This document shows, piece by piece, positions 26,430-35,258 of a stretch of DNA of 64,000 bases. The DNA lies in assembly GCA_905182905.1 (NCBI GenBank), contig CAJJDH010000025.1:1-64000 (forward strand). Reading direction: 5' to 3'. The notes under the pieces are model-generated. The model worked only from the letters and a program-made list of their open reading frames with translations. It was not told the origin of the DNA and ran no database searches. Source of the DNA: a marine gamma proteobacterium HTCC2089. GTDB lineage: Bacteria; Pseudomonadota; Gammaproteobacteria; Pseudomonadales; Azotimanducaceae. Every line of letters starts with the position of its first letter. The stretch's first letter is position 1. The position numbers were made by a program, and so were the translations under genes.

Positions 26430-28659
26430 GCAAGACCAACAGGGATCTTCGCGGATTCCGAATTTCTTCCGTTTAAACATCAACCAGCGAATTGCGGCAC
26501 TACATGAACGCGGCTTGCTGTCTCAAGAAGATGTTCAACAACTCTCTACTGGCAGCCACCAAGTACAGCTTAATGTCGCGGATAAGATGATAGAAAACGT
26601 AATCGGCGTTTTTGGTCTGCCTATGGGTGTAGCCCTGAACTTCCTTATCAACAGTCGTGACTATGTAGTCCCCTTAGTGGTAGAGGAGCCCTCAATTGTT
26701 GCTGGGTTGTCCGGCGCTGCCCGTTTAGCTCGTTTAGGCGGTGGTTTTGTCGCTGAGGAAGTCACGCCAATACTCATTGGCCAAGTTCAAGTTGTCATTG
26801 ATAGTGACCCTGAGGCTGCAAAATCAGTACTGCTCGAAAATAAAGAACAAATATTAGCACTGGCGAATAGCCTACACCCAAAGATGGTGGCCCGCGGAGG
26901 TGGTGCATTAGATATAGAAGTATTCGACTACGAGGCTGAGCAGGATGGACGCCTAATGGTTGTTTTGCATTTACTGGTAGATACCCGGGATGCAATGGGT
27001 GCAAATCTTGTCAATACTATGTGCGAGGGCGTGGCTTCGCTTGCTGAGACTCTCACCGGCGGTAAAGTTTTCTTACGCATTTTATCCAACCTCACTGATC
27101 GGGCAGTGGCTCGAGCTAAGGTGCGCATTCCTATCCAAAACTTGGCAGGTAAAGGCTATACCGGCGAAGAGGTCAGAGACGGCATTGTACTTGCTAACGA
27201 TTTAGCACTGGCCGACCCCTACCGTGCAGCAACGCACAACAAAGGCATCATGAATGGTGTCGACGCCGTTGCTATTGCCACCGGCAATGACTGGCGAGCC
27301 ATTGAAGCTGCAGCCCACGCCTATGCTGCGCAAAGCGGACGCTATAAAGCGCTGACTGTATGGCACAAAAATGAACCGGGTTATCTTGTTGGAGAAATAG
27401 CAATCCCGATGAAAGTCGGCACCGTAGGTGGGTCACTCGAGACCAACCCGAGCGTTAGAATTAACCATAGACTGTTAGGTTCACCCAACGCCTCGGAGCT
27501 CGCGGGCATCATGGCAGCCATAGGTCTGGCGCAAAACTTTGCAGCACTACGTTCTCTCGCTACAGATGGCATACAACAAAACCACATGAACTTACATGCA
27601 CGTAGCGTGGCGAGTTCCGCAGGTGTCTCAGACGAGCACTTTGAAACAGTAGTCGAGGGCCTAATTGAATCTGGCGAGATTAAAGTCTGGAAAGCTCAGG
27701 AGATTGCCAAGAATCTAGCACGTAAAATTGTTCAACCAGACGTTGCCGAGCGCCAGTCCGCTTGCGGCAAAATCATCCTCTTGGGCGAACATGCCGTAGT
27801 CTATGGCAGGCCTGCTATTGCGCTACCTATTCCACTGGCTGTGGAAGCAGCCATTCGTAAAGCCGGCGAAGGTATAAATGTAGTTATTCCACGTTGGGGC
27901 GTTGAGCAGAAAGTACGTACAACCAATCCAGGGTTTACGGGAATTATTGCAAAACTGTTAGAACAACTAGACCTAGACAAAGAGAACATGACAATTGAGG
28001 TATTCCCTCATATCCCAAGAGCTATGGGACTGGGAGGATCTTCAGCTTTGGCTGTAGCCATAATCCGCGCCATCAACCATACCTATAAACTTGGCCTTAA
28101 AGATGGGCGGATTAACGAGCTAGCTTTTGAATGTGAAAAAGCCGCCCACGGCACGCCATCGGGTGTGGACAATACCGTTGCAACCTACGGCTCGGCCTTG
28201 TACTACCAACGCAAAGATGATCAACCATTGTTCAGTGCACTGACGCTCGGGCAACCGTTAGAACTTGTTATCGGCATGACCGGCAAAGAGAGTTTGACTG
28301 CGGACACGGTAGCTAGAGTAAGAGCGTCTTGGCAACAATACCCAGAGCGTTACGAAACAATTTTTGATCAAATTGGACAACTCACAATGTCAGCTTTTGA
28401 GGCAGTAAAAACTGGGCAGTTAGATGAGTTGGGCGAACTGATGAATCTATGTCACGGCTATCTCAATGCCTTGCAGCTTTCCACACCGGAGCTAGAAGAG
28501 ATGATTCACGTGGCAAGACAAAATGGCGCGGTGGGCGCCAAACTAACTGGCGGCGGTGGTGGCGGGTCTATGATCGCCCTTTGCCCGGAAAGCTCAGCTC
28601 CGGTAAAAGCTGCAATCGAGGCAGCCGGATATTCAACGCTTGCGATCACTCTAGATTAG
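26407..28659 (+). CDS. mvaA: Fusion of class II HMG-CoA reductase and mevalonate kinase
   Basis: A 750-residue bifunctional protein. Residues 1 to about 435 are a class II HMG-CoA reductase: ENVIGVFGLPMG, EEPSIVAGLSGAARLARLGG, DAMGANLVNTMCEG, GTVGGSLETNP and the catalytic-His segment NHMNLHARSVA. From about residue 450 a mevalonate kinase follows: ACGKIILLGEHAVVYGRPAI, GLGGSSALAV, HGTPSGVDN and KLTGGGGGGSMIAL. No stop or frameshift lies between. The enzyme would reduce HMG-CoA to mevalonate and phosphorylate it. The start at 26407 is chosen over 26356 because the N-terminus then aligns with class II proteins and the overlap is smaller. Confidence 0.93.
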   Translation: MASQSKTEQDQQGSSRIPNFFRLNINQRIAALHERGLLSQEDVQQLSTGSHQVQLNVADKMIENVIGVFGLPMGVALNFLINSRDYVVPLVVEEPSIVAGLSGAARLARLGGGFVAEEVTPILIGQVQVVIDSDPEAAKSVLLENKEQILALANSLHPKMVARGGGALDIEVFDYEAEQDGRLMVVLHLLVDTRDAMGANLVNTMCEGVASLAETLTGGKVFLRILSNLTDRAVARAKVRIPIQNLAGKGYTGEEVRDGIVLANDLALADPYRAATHNKGIMNGVDAVAIATGNDWRAIEAAAHAYAAQSGRYKALTVWHKNEPGYLVGEIAIPMKVGTVGGSLETNPSVRINHRLLGSPNASELAGIMAAIGLAQNFAALRSLATDGIQQNHMNLHARSVASSAGVSDEHFETVVEGLIESGEIKVWKAQEIAKNLARKIVQPDVAERQSACGKIILLGEHAVVYGRPAIALPIPLAVEAAIRKAGEGINVVIPRWGVEQKVRTTNPGFTGIIAKLLEQLDLDKENMTIEVFPHIPRAMGLGGSSALAVAIIRAINHTYKLGLKDGRINELAFECEKAAHGTPSGVDNTVATYGSALYYQRKDDQPLFSALTLGQPLELVIGMTGKESLTADTVARVRASWQQYPERYETIFDQIGQLTMSAFEAVKTGQLDELGELMNLCHGYLNALQLSTPELEEMIHVARQNGAVGAKLTGGGGGGSMIALCPESSAPVKAAIEAAGYSTLAITLD

Positions 28660-28683
28660 CCTTCCACCTCGAGTAGCCAACCT

Positions 28684-29916
28684 TTAGTCAGGCTCAGAAG
28701 TTGCTGGCGAGACGCCAACAACCTTGGTTATTAGGTAAGAATTGCTCGTCCCCTGTACAAGCAAGCTAAACAATACGACACCAAAAACCATAGATTGAAT
28801 AGTCCACCAATAAGGTAGGCTAGTGGGCAACGACAAAACTAAAGCTATGGCTATTGCTCCGCGCAAACCGCCCCAAACCAGCAGCCCCTGCCAAGGCAAA
28901 GAAACAGGTTCGCTCAATGGCCTTGCAAGCAAACAGCTAACGCCAACTCCTACTACCCGGGCAACAACAGCCGCGCCTATAGCAATCAGCATCGCCAACC
29001 ACTGGTCGCGGAACATAGCTAACGTAACCACCAGCCCCATAATGGCAAACAAAACACTGTTAAAATAAGTTCCCAACCACTCCCATGTGCCCGCAATACC
29101 TTCGGTAACCGAAGCTTGGACTTCGCGCAACATAACCCGCGTAACGATAGCTGTCATCATCACTGCCAAAATACCTGAGATATGCATTAGGTGTTCGGCG
29201 ACATAAAAGCTGGCAAAGGCTGAAAAAACCAAAATGAATCGGCTAGCTACGGACGAACCAATGAGCAATAACACTGCGCTCACCACTAAGCCCGAAACAG
29301 TGCCAAAAACTAAGCCACCTACCGCCACCATGAAAAAATAGGCAAAGTAGCTGTCACCAGCTGCGTCTACACTATTTGTTGCAAGCCCTATGACAATACT
29401 GAAGAGCACTACCGCGGTGGCATCATTAAATAGGCTTTCGCCCTCAAATATTGTAGTGAGGTCTGCCGATACTTTAGCAGCGCGCAATTGCGCAATTACT
29501 GCCACAGGATCAGTTGCAGCAAGAATAGCTCCGGTAATGAGTGCAGCGATCCAAGGAAAACCCTCGGCATGACCAATACCTGCATAGATTAAACCCGCGG
29601 CAATAAATGTACAGGTCAGTACTCCGAGAGTGGCCATCAACAAAATTGGCAGCAGCCACTTTTTCAGCAATGCTGGCTTAAGCTCCCACGCCGCCTCAAA
29701 AATTAGTACCGGTAATATTACGAAAAACACCAGATCGTGTAAGTTACTTGCTCTGATACCCGTATCAAAACTGGTAAACTCTATGCCCAGCCCAGCGACA
29801 AAGCCGACCAACAAACAAGCCAGAGTAAGCTCAATGCGCAACGCGCGCTGAACCATTAAACCAACAACCGCCAAGGCGCTGACCGCCAGAACTTGGCCCA
29901 CAATTATGCTTACCAT
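28684..29916 (-). CDS. Sodium/proton antiporter, CPA1 (NhaP) type
   Basis: A 410-residue membrane protein with about 11-12 hydrophobic segments. CPA1 motifs are clear: ATDPVAVIAQLR, GESLFNDATAVVLFSIVIG and VWGGLRGAIAIALVLSLP. The Asp residues in the first two would carry the cations. It exchanges Na+ or K+ for protons across the inner membrane and supports pH and salt balance. GAGGA precedes the start. It converges on the mevalonate operon with 24 bases between stops. Confidence 0.9.
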   Translation of the reverse strand: MVSIIVGQVLAVSALAVVGLMVQRALRIELTLACLLVGFVAGLGIEFTSFDTGIRASNLHDLVFFVILPVLIFEAAWELKPALLKKWLLPILLMATLGVLTCTFIAAGLIYAGIGHAEGFPWIAALITGAILAATDPVAVIAQLRAAKVSADLTTIFEGESLFNDATAVVLFSIVIGLATNSVDAAGDSYFAYFFMVAVGGLVFGTVSGLVVSAVLLLIGSSVASRFILVFSAFASFYVAEHLMHISGILAVMMTAIVTRVMLREVQASVTEGIAGTWEWLGTYFNSVLFAIMGLVVTLAMFRDQWLAMLIAIGAAVVARVVGVGVSCLLARPLSEPVSLPWQGLLVWGGLRGAIAIALVLSLPTSLPYWWTIQSMVFGVVLFSLLVQGTSNSYLITKVVGVSPATSEPD

Positions 29917-30037
29917 CAGTATGATCCTCTTTAGCTGAAAAAAATCTCGCCTGCTAGTGCCCGTACATATCGACCTTCTTACCTATTATCTCTACGCCTT
30001 TTTATTTTTTTGTCTGTAGTTTTATTTTTCTCTCACG

Positions 30038-31564
30038 CTAAGCAGACGGCGGCAGTTTAATCTTTTGCCTAGCCACTGGTTCTGGATACTGCTGAACCAG
30101 CGATACCGATAATCCGCCGGGTTGGATAATACGAACATGATGACGCTGCAAGTCCCGGGGCTGCGAGACCCCGCAAGAATGAGCAATAGTACCTACGTCG
30201 TAAACTATCTGGTTAGCAAAGCTAGCGACCCGCAAGGATTTCTCCGCTGGCACCAATCCTCGTTGCAGTTCCTTTTGATGAGTCGTAATGCCTGTTGGAC
30301 AAGTGTTTTTATTGCACTGAAGCGCTTGTATGCAACCTAGCGCAAACATAAAACCACGTGCCGAGGTGACAATGTCAGCACCACAAGCTAGGGCCCAAGC
30401 CACCTTTCCCGGCGTTATAAGTTTGCCGGAGGCGATGACTTTTATACGTTCGCGCAAACCGAATTCAATCAGCATGTCTACAATCATCGGCAAACTTTCA
30501 CGCAGCGACAACCCAACATAGTCCATTAATGGTTGAGGCGCAGCGCCTGTTCCGCCGTCGGCGCTATCTAGTGTAATAAAGTCAGGCGCGCTAAAGGCTC
30601 CGCGGCTGTTAATCTCAGTAAATAGATCATGAAAAAAATCCAGCTGGCCAACTACCATTTTAAATCCGACAGGCTTCCCAGTGACCTTGCGCACGTTGAC
30701 AATCATGTCGAGCAAATCAGAGACCGATCTAATATCTTCATGGCCATTGGGGCTGATGGAATCTTCTCCCACTGCTATGCCGCGAACCTTTGCAATACTT
30801 GGAGTCACCTTCCCTCCAGGCAAAATACCGCCCTTACCCGGCTTAGCACCCTGACTTATTTTTATCTCGAACATTTTCACTTGAGGGTGAGCGGCAATCT
30901 CGGCAAGTTTAACCGGGTCTAACTGGCCTTCAGGTGTACGTACACCGTACTTGGCGGTGCCAATTTGAAAAACCAAATCACAGCCACCTTCTAAATGATA
31001 AGCCGACAATCCGCCTTCGCCGGTATTCATCCAAATACCCGCAGCGGCGGCGCCCTTTGATAAAGCGCGGACAGCGGGTTTAGATATAGCGCCAAAACTC
31101 ATACCGGATATATTGATCAATGACGTGGTTGTATAGGGGTGCAGGCAACTATCATCGCCAAAGGAGATTGTACCGGCATCTGCACTGTCGCTAGAAAGCA
31201 CAGGAAACGCGCTGTTAAGAAAGATCACATCTCCAGGTTGGTCTAGTGGGCGAGTAGAGCCGAAGGCGATAGTGGTATCAACATTTTTTGCCGCACGGTA
31301 CGCCCAAGAACGCTCTGCTCTATTAAAGGGAAGTTCTTCCCGATCCATGGCAAAAAAATACTGGCGAAAAAACTCACCAAAATGTTCGAACAAGTACCGT
31401 AACCGACCGATCACCGGATAGTTACGGCGAATCGTATGTATCTTCTGAGTTTTGTCTACGAGGTATAGTACAAACACCCATAGCAGCCCCACGCCTAGGG
31501 CGAACAAAAATAACAGCGCCCCCCACTGGATGACTGTTTGCGCAAGTTCTTGTAGCTGATCCAT
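30038..31564 (-). CDS. FMN-binding glutamate synthase-like protein
   Basis: A 508-residue protein. An N-terminal membrane segment (about residues 10-33, VIQWGALLFLFALGVGLLWVFVLYLV) is followed by a glutamate synthase FMN-domain barrel: MSFGAISKPAVRALSKGA, NTGEGGLSAYH, KISQGAKPGKGGILPGGKV, LDSADGGTGAAP and CNKNTCPTGITT. It lacks the amidotransferase and reductase parts of GltB/GltD, so it is a membrane-linked GltB2-like oxidoreductase of uncertain reaction. The start at 31564 follows AGGAG. Confidence 0.88.
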   Translation of the reverse strand: MDQLQELAQTVIQWGALLFLFALGVGLLWVFVLYLVDKTQKIHTIRRNYPVIGRLRYLFEHFGEFFRQYFFAMDREELPFNRAERSWAYRAAKNVDTTIAFGSTRPLDQPGDVIFLNSAFPVLSSDSADAGTISFGDDSCLHPYTTTSLINISGMSFGAISKPAVRALSKGAAAAGIWMNTGEGGLSAYHLEGGCDLVFQIGTAKYGVRTPEGQLDPVKLAEIAAHPQVKMFEIKISQGAKPGKGGILPGGKVTPSIAKVRGIAVGEDSISPNGHEDIRSVSDLLDMIVNVRKVTGKPVGFKMVVGQLDFFHDLFTEINSRGAFSAPDFITLDSADGGTGAAPQPLMDYVGLSLRESLPMIVDMLIEFGLRERIKVIASGKLITPGKVAWALACGADIVTSARGFMFALGCIQALQCNKNTCPTGITTHQKELQRGLVPAEKSLRVASFANQIVYDVGTIAHSCGVSQPRDLQRHHVRIIQPGGLSVSLVQQYPEPVARQKIKLPPSA

Positions 31565-31902
31565 TGTTATTATTCTCCTACTAATCTGCCTATCCACTAA
31601 TGTAGTTATAGTGGCTTTTTGCTCCCAGTAATACCTGTCGACTCAGCAGAGAAATACAGTGCACTGCCTAACTAAAGGTACTACCACTCACTAGATTTTT
31701 TTGTACCGCCACCCTTCAAGGCTCTTGGTAAAAAGGGCTCTTCACAAAAAAAGGAAGCTTTTAACAAAAACAGTAACTTTTGGTATACACAAATCCGCTG
31801 AATGGTAGTTTCTTTCAGACTCACGCACGTAATCCGAGCATTGCAATCCAGAACTTTGTTCTTCAAGCAGGGTAATATCAATTAAGACAATAAGGGGCGT
31901 TA
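31565..31902. other. Divergent intergenic region without a supported gene
   Basis: A 338-base AT-rich stretch between the leftward glutamate-synthase-like gene and the rightward NUDIX gene. It should hold promoters for both. I see several A- and T-runs but no convincing promoter pair, hairpin, tRNA or gene; a 66-codon minus-strand frame at 31681-31881 has no ribosome site and an unlikely composition. Confidence 0.6.
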
Positions 31903-32529
31903 ATGGAATCTAACTGGCTTACCTACGCAAAGAGAATTCAAAGCATTGCAGATACCGGCATGACCTTTGCGGTAGATGACTTTGATAAGGAGCGATACCA
32001 AGAACTCGCCGACATTAGCAGTAAAATGCTGGCCGACTTAAGTAATATTCCAATCGGGCGGATTGAAAATTTATTGGGTCCACTGGGCCAAGGCTACGCC
32101 ACACCCAAAGTAGACGTGCGCGGCGCTGTTATCGCCAACCAGAAAATCTTATTGGTAAAAGAAAAAACCGACGGCCTATGGTCTCTTCCAGGTGGTTATG
32201 CCGATACAGGACTATCGGCCTCAGAAAACGTCATAAAGGAACTCAGTGAAGAAGCCCAGATTGATGTTTGCGTTGTGACCTTGTATGCACTGAAGCATAA
32301 GGCCAAAGGCGGCTACGATGAAGACATTAGGGATTTCTACAAACTGTTTTTTTTATGCGAGTGCATTGATGAAAACATTGAAGTACAGGCGGGCATGGAA
32401 GTATCTGATGCTGCTTTCTTCGCAATTGACGAACTACCACCGCTGTCCACGGGCCGGGTCAATCTTCATGACATTGAGACAGCCTTTGCCGCCAGCGCGG
32501 GCCAGCTGACTAAAGTGCTATTCGACTAA
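31903..32529 (+). CDS. NUDIX hydrolase with N-terminal helical domain
   Basis: A 208-residue protein. The first 65 residues form a helical extension typical of one NUDIX subgroup (YAKRIQSIADTGMTFA, YQELADISSKML). The NUDIX box follows as GGYADTGLSASENVIKELSEEA (two parts: GGY then E-x7-KELSEE), with Lys in place of the usual Arg in the REL-EE part. It hydrolyses a nucleoside-diphosphate-linked compound, perhaps ADP-ribose. Convergent with the GST gene. Confidence 0.88.
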   Translation: MESNWLTYAKRIQSIADTGMTFAVDDFDKERYQELADISSKMLADLSNIPIGRIENLLGPLGQGYATPKVDVRGAVIANQKILLVKEKTDGLWSLPGGYADTGLSASENVIKELSEEAQIDVCVVTLYALKHKAKGGYDEDIRDFYKLFFLCECIDENIEVQAGMEVSDAAFFAIDELPPLSTGRVNLHDIETAFAASAGQLTKVLFD

Positions 32530-32573
32530 CCGGATATACTGGACCACCAAATATTGCAGCGCCGAGCATTAGC

Positions 32574-32590
32574 GCAGGGGCAAGCCCTGC
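32574..32590. terminator. Hairpin between convergent NUDIX and GST genes
   Basis: GCAGGG (32574-32579) and CCCTGC (32585-32590) form a six-pair stem with a five-base loop in the 79-base convergent gap. No T-run follows in either direction, so it is a weak or Rho-assisted terminator at best. Confidence 0.45.
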
Positions 32591-32608
32591 ACCGCTACTG
32601 AATACAAT

Positions 32609-33226
32609 CTAACTGGCGCTAAAACTTGCTCTAGCATCCATTTGATTCTTCCACCGAGTGAGATTTTCCAACTCAGGCATCTCAAGCACTTTAACCATGT
32701 TGGCGAAGTCGATGCTCACACCTAATGTGATATCGGCAATGGAGAAAGAATCGCCTGCCAAGTACTCACTTTTCCCAAGCTGAGTATCAAACATATTTAA
32801 CGCCTTGGGTGCACGCTCAGCGCACACTGCACCCCATTCCTTAACGCAGGTTTCGCGGTCTTTAAAAACCCCAGTAAGGTTACGGAATGCCCCAGCAAGC
32901 TCGAGCAAAAAGTTAAACTCAACACGGCGCTGCCACATATCAATTTGCGCTTTAGCCAAACCATCATCACCAAACAACTTTGGCGCGCCAGTGCTAGGCG
33001 CAATAGATTCCAGATAGCGGCAAATAGATACAGATTCTCCGATATAGGTGCCATCATCTAGCTCCAAAACCGGCACACGACCACCCGGGTTCTTGGCCAA
33101 AAATTCAGCGGAAAGATTTTCTCCACCGCGAATGTCCACTGCAACGCGCTCACATTCCATGCCTAGTTCGGACATAAATATGTGCACTCGACGAGCATTT
33201 GGTGAGGGGGCTTCATGTAATTTCAT
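32609..33226 (-). CDS. Glutathione S-transferase family protein
   Basis: A 205-residue two-domain GST. The thioredoxin-like N-terminal domain (residues 1-80) has MKLHEAPSPNARRVHIFMSE and NPGGRVPVLELDDGTYIGES, where the cis-Pro and the Glu-Ser pair bind glutathione; the C-terminal helical domain includes FSIADITLGVSIDFA. The start at 33226 is preceded by AAGGA; an upstream in-frame ATG to 33283 has none. Role is conjugation or reduction of an unknown electrophile. Confidence 0.88.
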   Translation of the reverse strand: MKLHEAPSPNARRVHIFMSELGMECERVAVDIRGGENLSAEFLAKNPGGRVPVLELDDGTYIGESVSICRYLESIAPSTGAPKLFGDDGLAKAQIDMWQRRVEFNFLLELAGAFRNLTGVFKDRETCVKEWGAVCAERAPKALNMFDTQLGKSEYLAGDSFSIADITLGVSIDFANMVKVLEMPELENLTRWKNQMDARASFSAS

Positions 33227-33436
33227 CTTTATTCCTTGTTCGTTATGGATGTAGGCGCACTTAGTGAAGCTACATCTAAGCATTGCACACCGCCGTATTT
33301 GCTAGCGCGACTAATGCCGAATAATGGCACAAACAATGACTTATTCCTTGGACTTTTCAGTTCATTTCTTTGCGCTAAGCACTCGCGCAAATTTTTCAAG
33401 CAAGGTAAATTAAGAACGATATACAGGAGAGATATT

Positions 33437-34534
33437 ATGGGAACACAAGCACGTGTCGTGGTTCTGCCACAAGACAGCTCTACGCTGAGAATTGAAAACA
33501 TCGAACTACCCGATCCAGCGCCACACCAGGTGGTGGTGCGCCAGTTCGCTTCAGGCATTTGTCACTCCCAGCTCCATCAAATGCACGCACCACGAAATAA
33601 CCCAGTTATCCTTGGTCATGAATCCACAGGTATTGTGCTCAAGGCAGGTAGCAGTGTCAGTCACGTAGTCGAAGGCGACATTGTCATGGTCACTTGGGTG
33701 CCGCGCGACAGTGAGGCCGCAGACGGCCCGCCGGAAGCGGCAAACTTACAGGTTAGCGATGGCCTAGCCACCTCCCAGAATGTTTTTACCTGGGCCGACC
33801 ACACCATTGCAGATCAGCAATACGTGGTGAAAGTGGACCCAAACATAGAGAAAGATGTCACTGCCATCATTGGTTGCGCGGTTATGACTGGTGCTGGCGC
33901 GGTCATCAATACAGCCAACGTACAAAAAGGCGAGAGCGTTGCCATCTTTGGTGTGGGCGGTGTTGGCCTGTCAGCGGTAGTGGGCGCAAAGATGGCTGGG
34001 GCGCACCCAATTATTGCCGTGGACTTAGATGACGGTAAGCTCGAATTTGCAAAAACCTTTGGCGCCACCCACTGCATAAACGCCAGCAAAGAAGATCCGG
34101 TAAAGGCAATCCATGCCCTTACCCCAAAACCTGGCCAATTCAATATTTCAAGGCAGCCGGTATCTGGCGTTGACTATGCATTCGACTGCATTGGTATAAA
34201 GCAAACTATGGAGCAGATTGTTCCTGCCTGTAGAACAGCCTACTTCGGTGCGAAAGAAGGAGGTACGGCAGTATTGGTGGGCGTTCCGACTACGCCGGTA
34301 GAACTGAGCGCGATAGACGTATTAATCAATGAAAAACGTTTCGTCGGCAGCATTGGCGGCTCATGCGCCCCAGACCGCGACTTTCCCCGCTTTCTTCAAT
34401 GGCAAAATACTGGCGACCTAAACCTCCACGGCATGGTCACCGCAAGGTATAAAATCGACCAAATAAACGAGGCAGCACAAGCACTTGAGAACGGTCAAAT
34501 CACGGGCCGCGCCATTTTAGAATTCGATCACTAA
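33437..34534 (+). CDS. Zinc-type alcohol dehydrogenase lacking the structural zinc lobe
   Basis: A 365-residue MDR protein. Catalytic zinc ligands are Cys42 (SGICHSQ), His61 (GHES) and Cys147 (IIGCAVMTGAG); the NAD(P) motif is GVGGVGLSAV. The four-Cys structural zinc segment of class III enzymes is missing, being replaced by residues about 85-120. The start at 33437 has CAGGAGA upstream; the frame is open for 67 codons before it but that overlaps the GST promoter region. Substrate unknown. Confidence 0.88.
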   Translation: MGTQARVVVLPQDSSTLRIENIELPDPAPHQVVVRQFASGICHSQLHQMHAPRNNPVILGHESTGIVLKAGSSVSHVVEGDIVMVTWVPRDSEAADGPPEAANLQVSDGLATSQNVFTWADHTIADQQYVVKVDPNIEKDVTAIIGCAVMTGAGAVINTANVQKGESVAIFGVGGVGLSAVVGAKMAGAHPIIAVDLDDGKLEFAKTFGATHCINASKEDPVKAIHALTPKPGQFNISRQPVSGVDYAFDCIGIKQTMEQIVPACRTAYFGAKEGGTAVLVGVPTTPVELSAIDVLINEKRFVGSIGGSCAPDRDFPRFLQWQNTGDLNLHGMVTARYKIDQINEAAQALENGQITGRAILEFDH

Positions 34535-34707
34535 TAGCGTTCACAGTAGACCCCACAAAGGCCCTTGGAGCTGAAATACAGTGGCCAAGTAGATGACGAT
34601 GCTATGACTGGCACCGTGACTACTCCACGAGGCGAGAGAGCCTTTACTGGGCAGCGCCAGTAGTCTCAGTAGAGCCGGCGGGGAACTCGCCCCTTTAGAG
34701 ATGTTTC

Positions 34708-35190
34708 TTAGTGCGCTAAAGCTTGCTCGAATAATTCAAATGCAGCCGCTGTAAATGCCCACATATTTTTTTCGCGATCATTACTGCCAGTGACAACTGT
34801 CATAGTCATAGGTTGAGGCCCATCTACAGCAATGACACTGGTGCCCGCGTCAACCCCATAAGGTGCACCAGTAGGCCCCGCAATACCCAACTCAGCCACT
34901 GACCATGTTGTCCCAAGCTGGGCCCGCGCAACCTCGGCAAAACGCAAGGCCATGGCTTCGGTCATCGGCTCCAAACCCTCAACCTGGGCGCGGTTGATCC
35001 CTAACAACACCTTGCGAGATGCCATGGTGTAAATCACAGAACCACCTGTGTAGTAAGCAGAGGCACCCGGTACGGCTAATAGTGCAGAAGAGATGAGTCC
35101 GCCCGTTGACGTTTCTGCAACGGCTACAGTTTCACCGCGCTGTTTAAGCAAGTTTGCCACTATCGCGCTCATATCGGTCAATGTATGCAT
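34708..35190 (-). CDS. CinA C-terminal domain family protein (NMN amidohydrolase type)
   Basis: A 160-residue protein equal in length to stand-alone CinA-C/PncC enzymes that deamidate nicotinamide mononucleotide in NAD recycling. The family segments are VAVAETSTGGLISSALLAVPGAS and YTGGSVIYT, then ELGIAGPTG. GGAG precedes the ATG with five-base spacing. NMN amidase function is inferred from the family; not all members are active. It converges on the alcohol dehydrogenase across 173 bases with G/C-rich short repeats. Confidence 0.82.
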   Translation of the reverse strand: MHTLTDMSAIVANLLKQRGETVAVAETSTGGLISSALLAVPGASAYYTGGSVIYTMASRKVLLGINRAQVEGLEPMTEAMALRFAEVARAQLGTTWSVAELGIAGPTGAPYGVDAGTSVIAVDGPQPMTMTVVTGSNDREKNMWAFTAAAFELFEQALAH

Positions 35191-35258
35191 GGGTACTCCA
35201 GTTGCAAAGATAACTACTCACTAGGCAGAGAGGCTTTAAACCGCTCTGGAAAAAATAT

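Noticed and set aside
31681-31881. 66-codon minus-strand frame in the gap before the NUDIX gene
   Set aside because: Low-complexity, Lys/Phe/Cys-rich product, no ribosome site, no homolog recognised.
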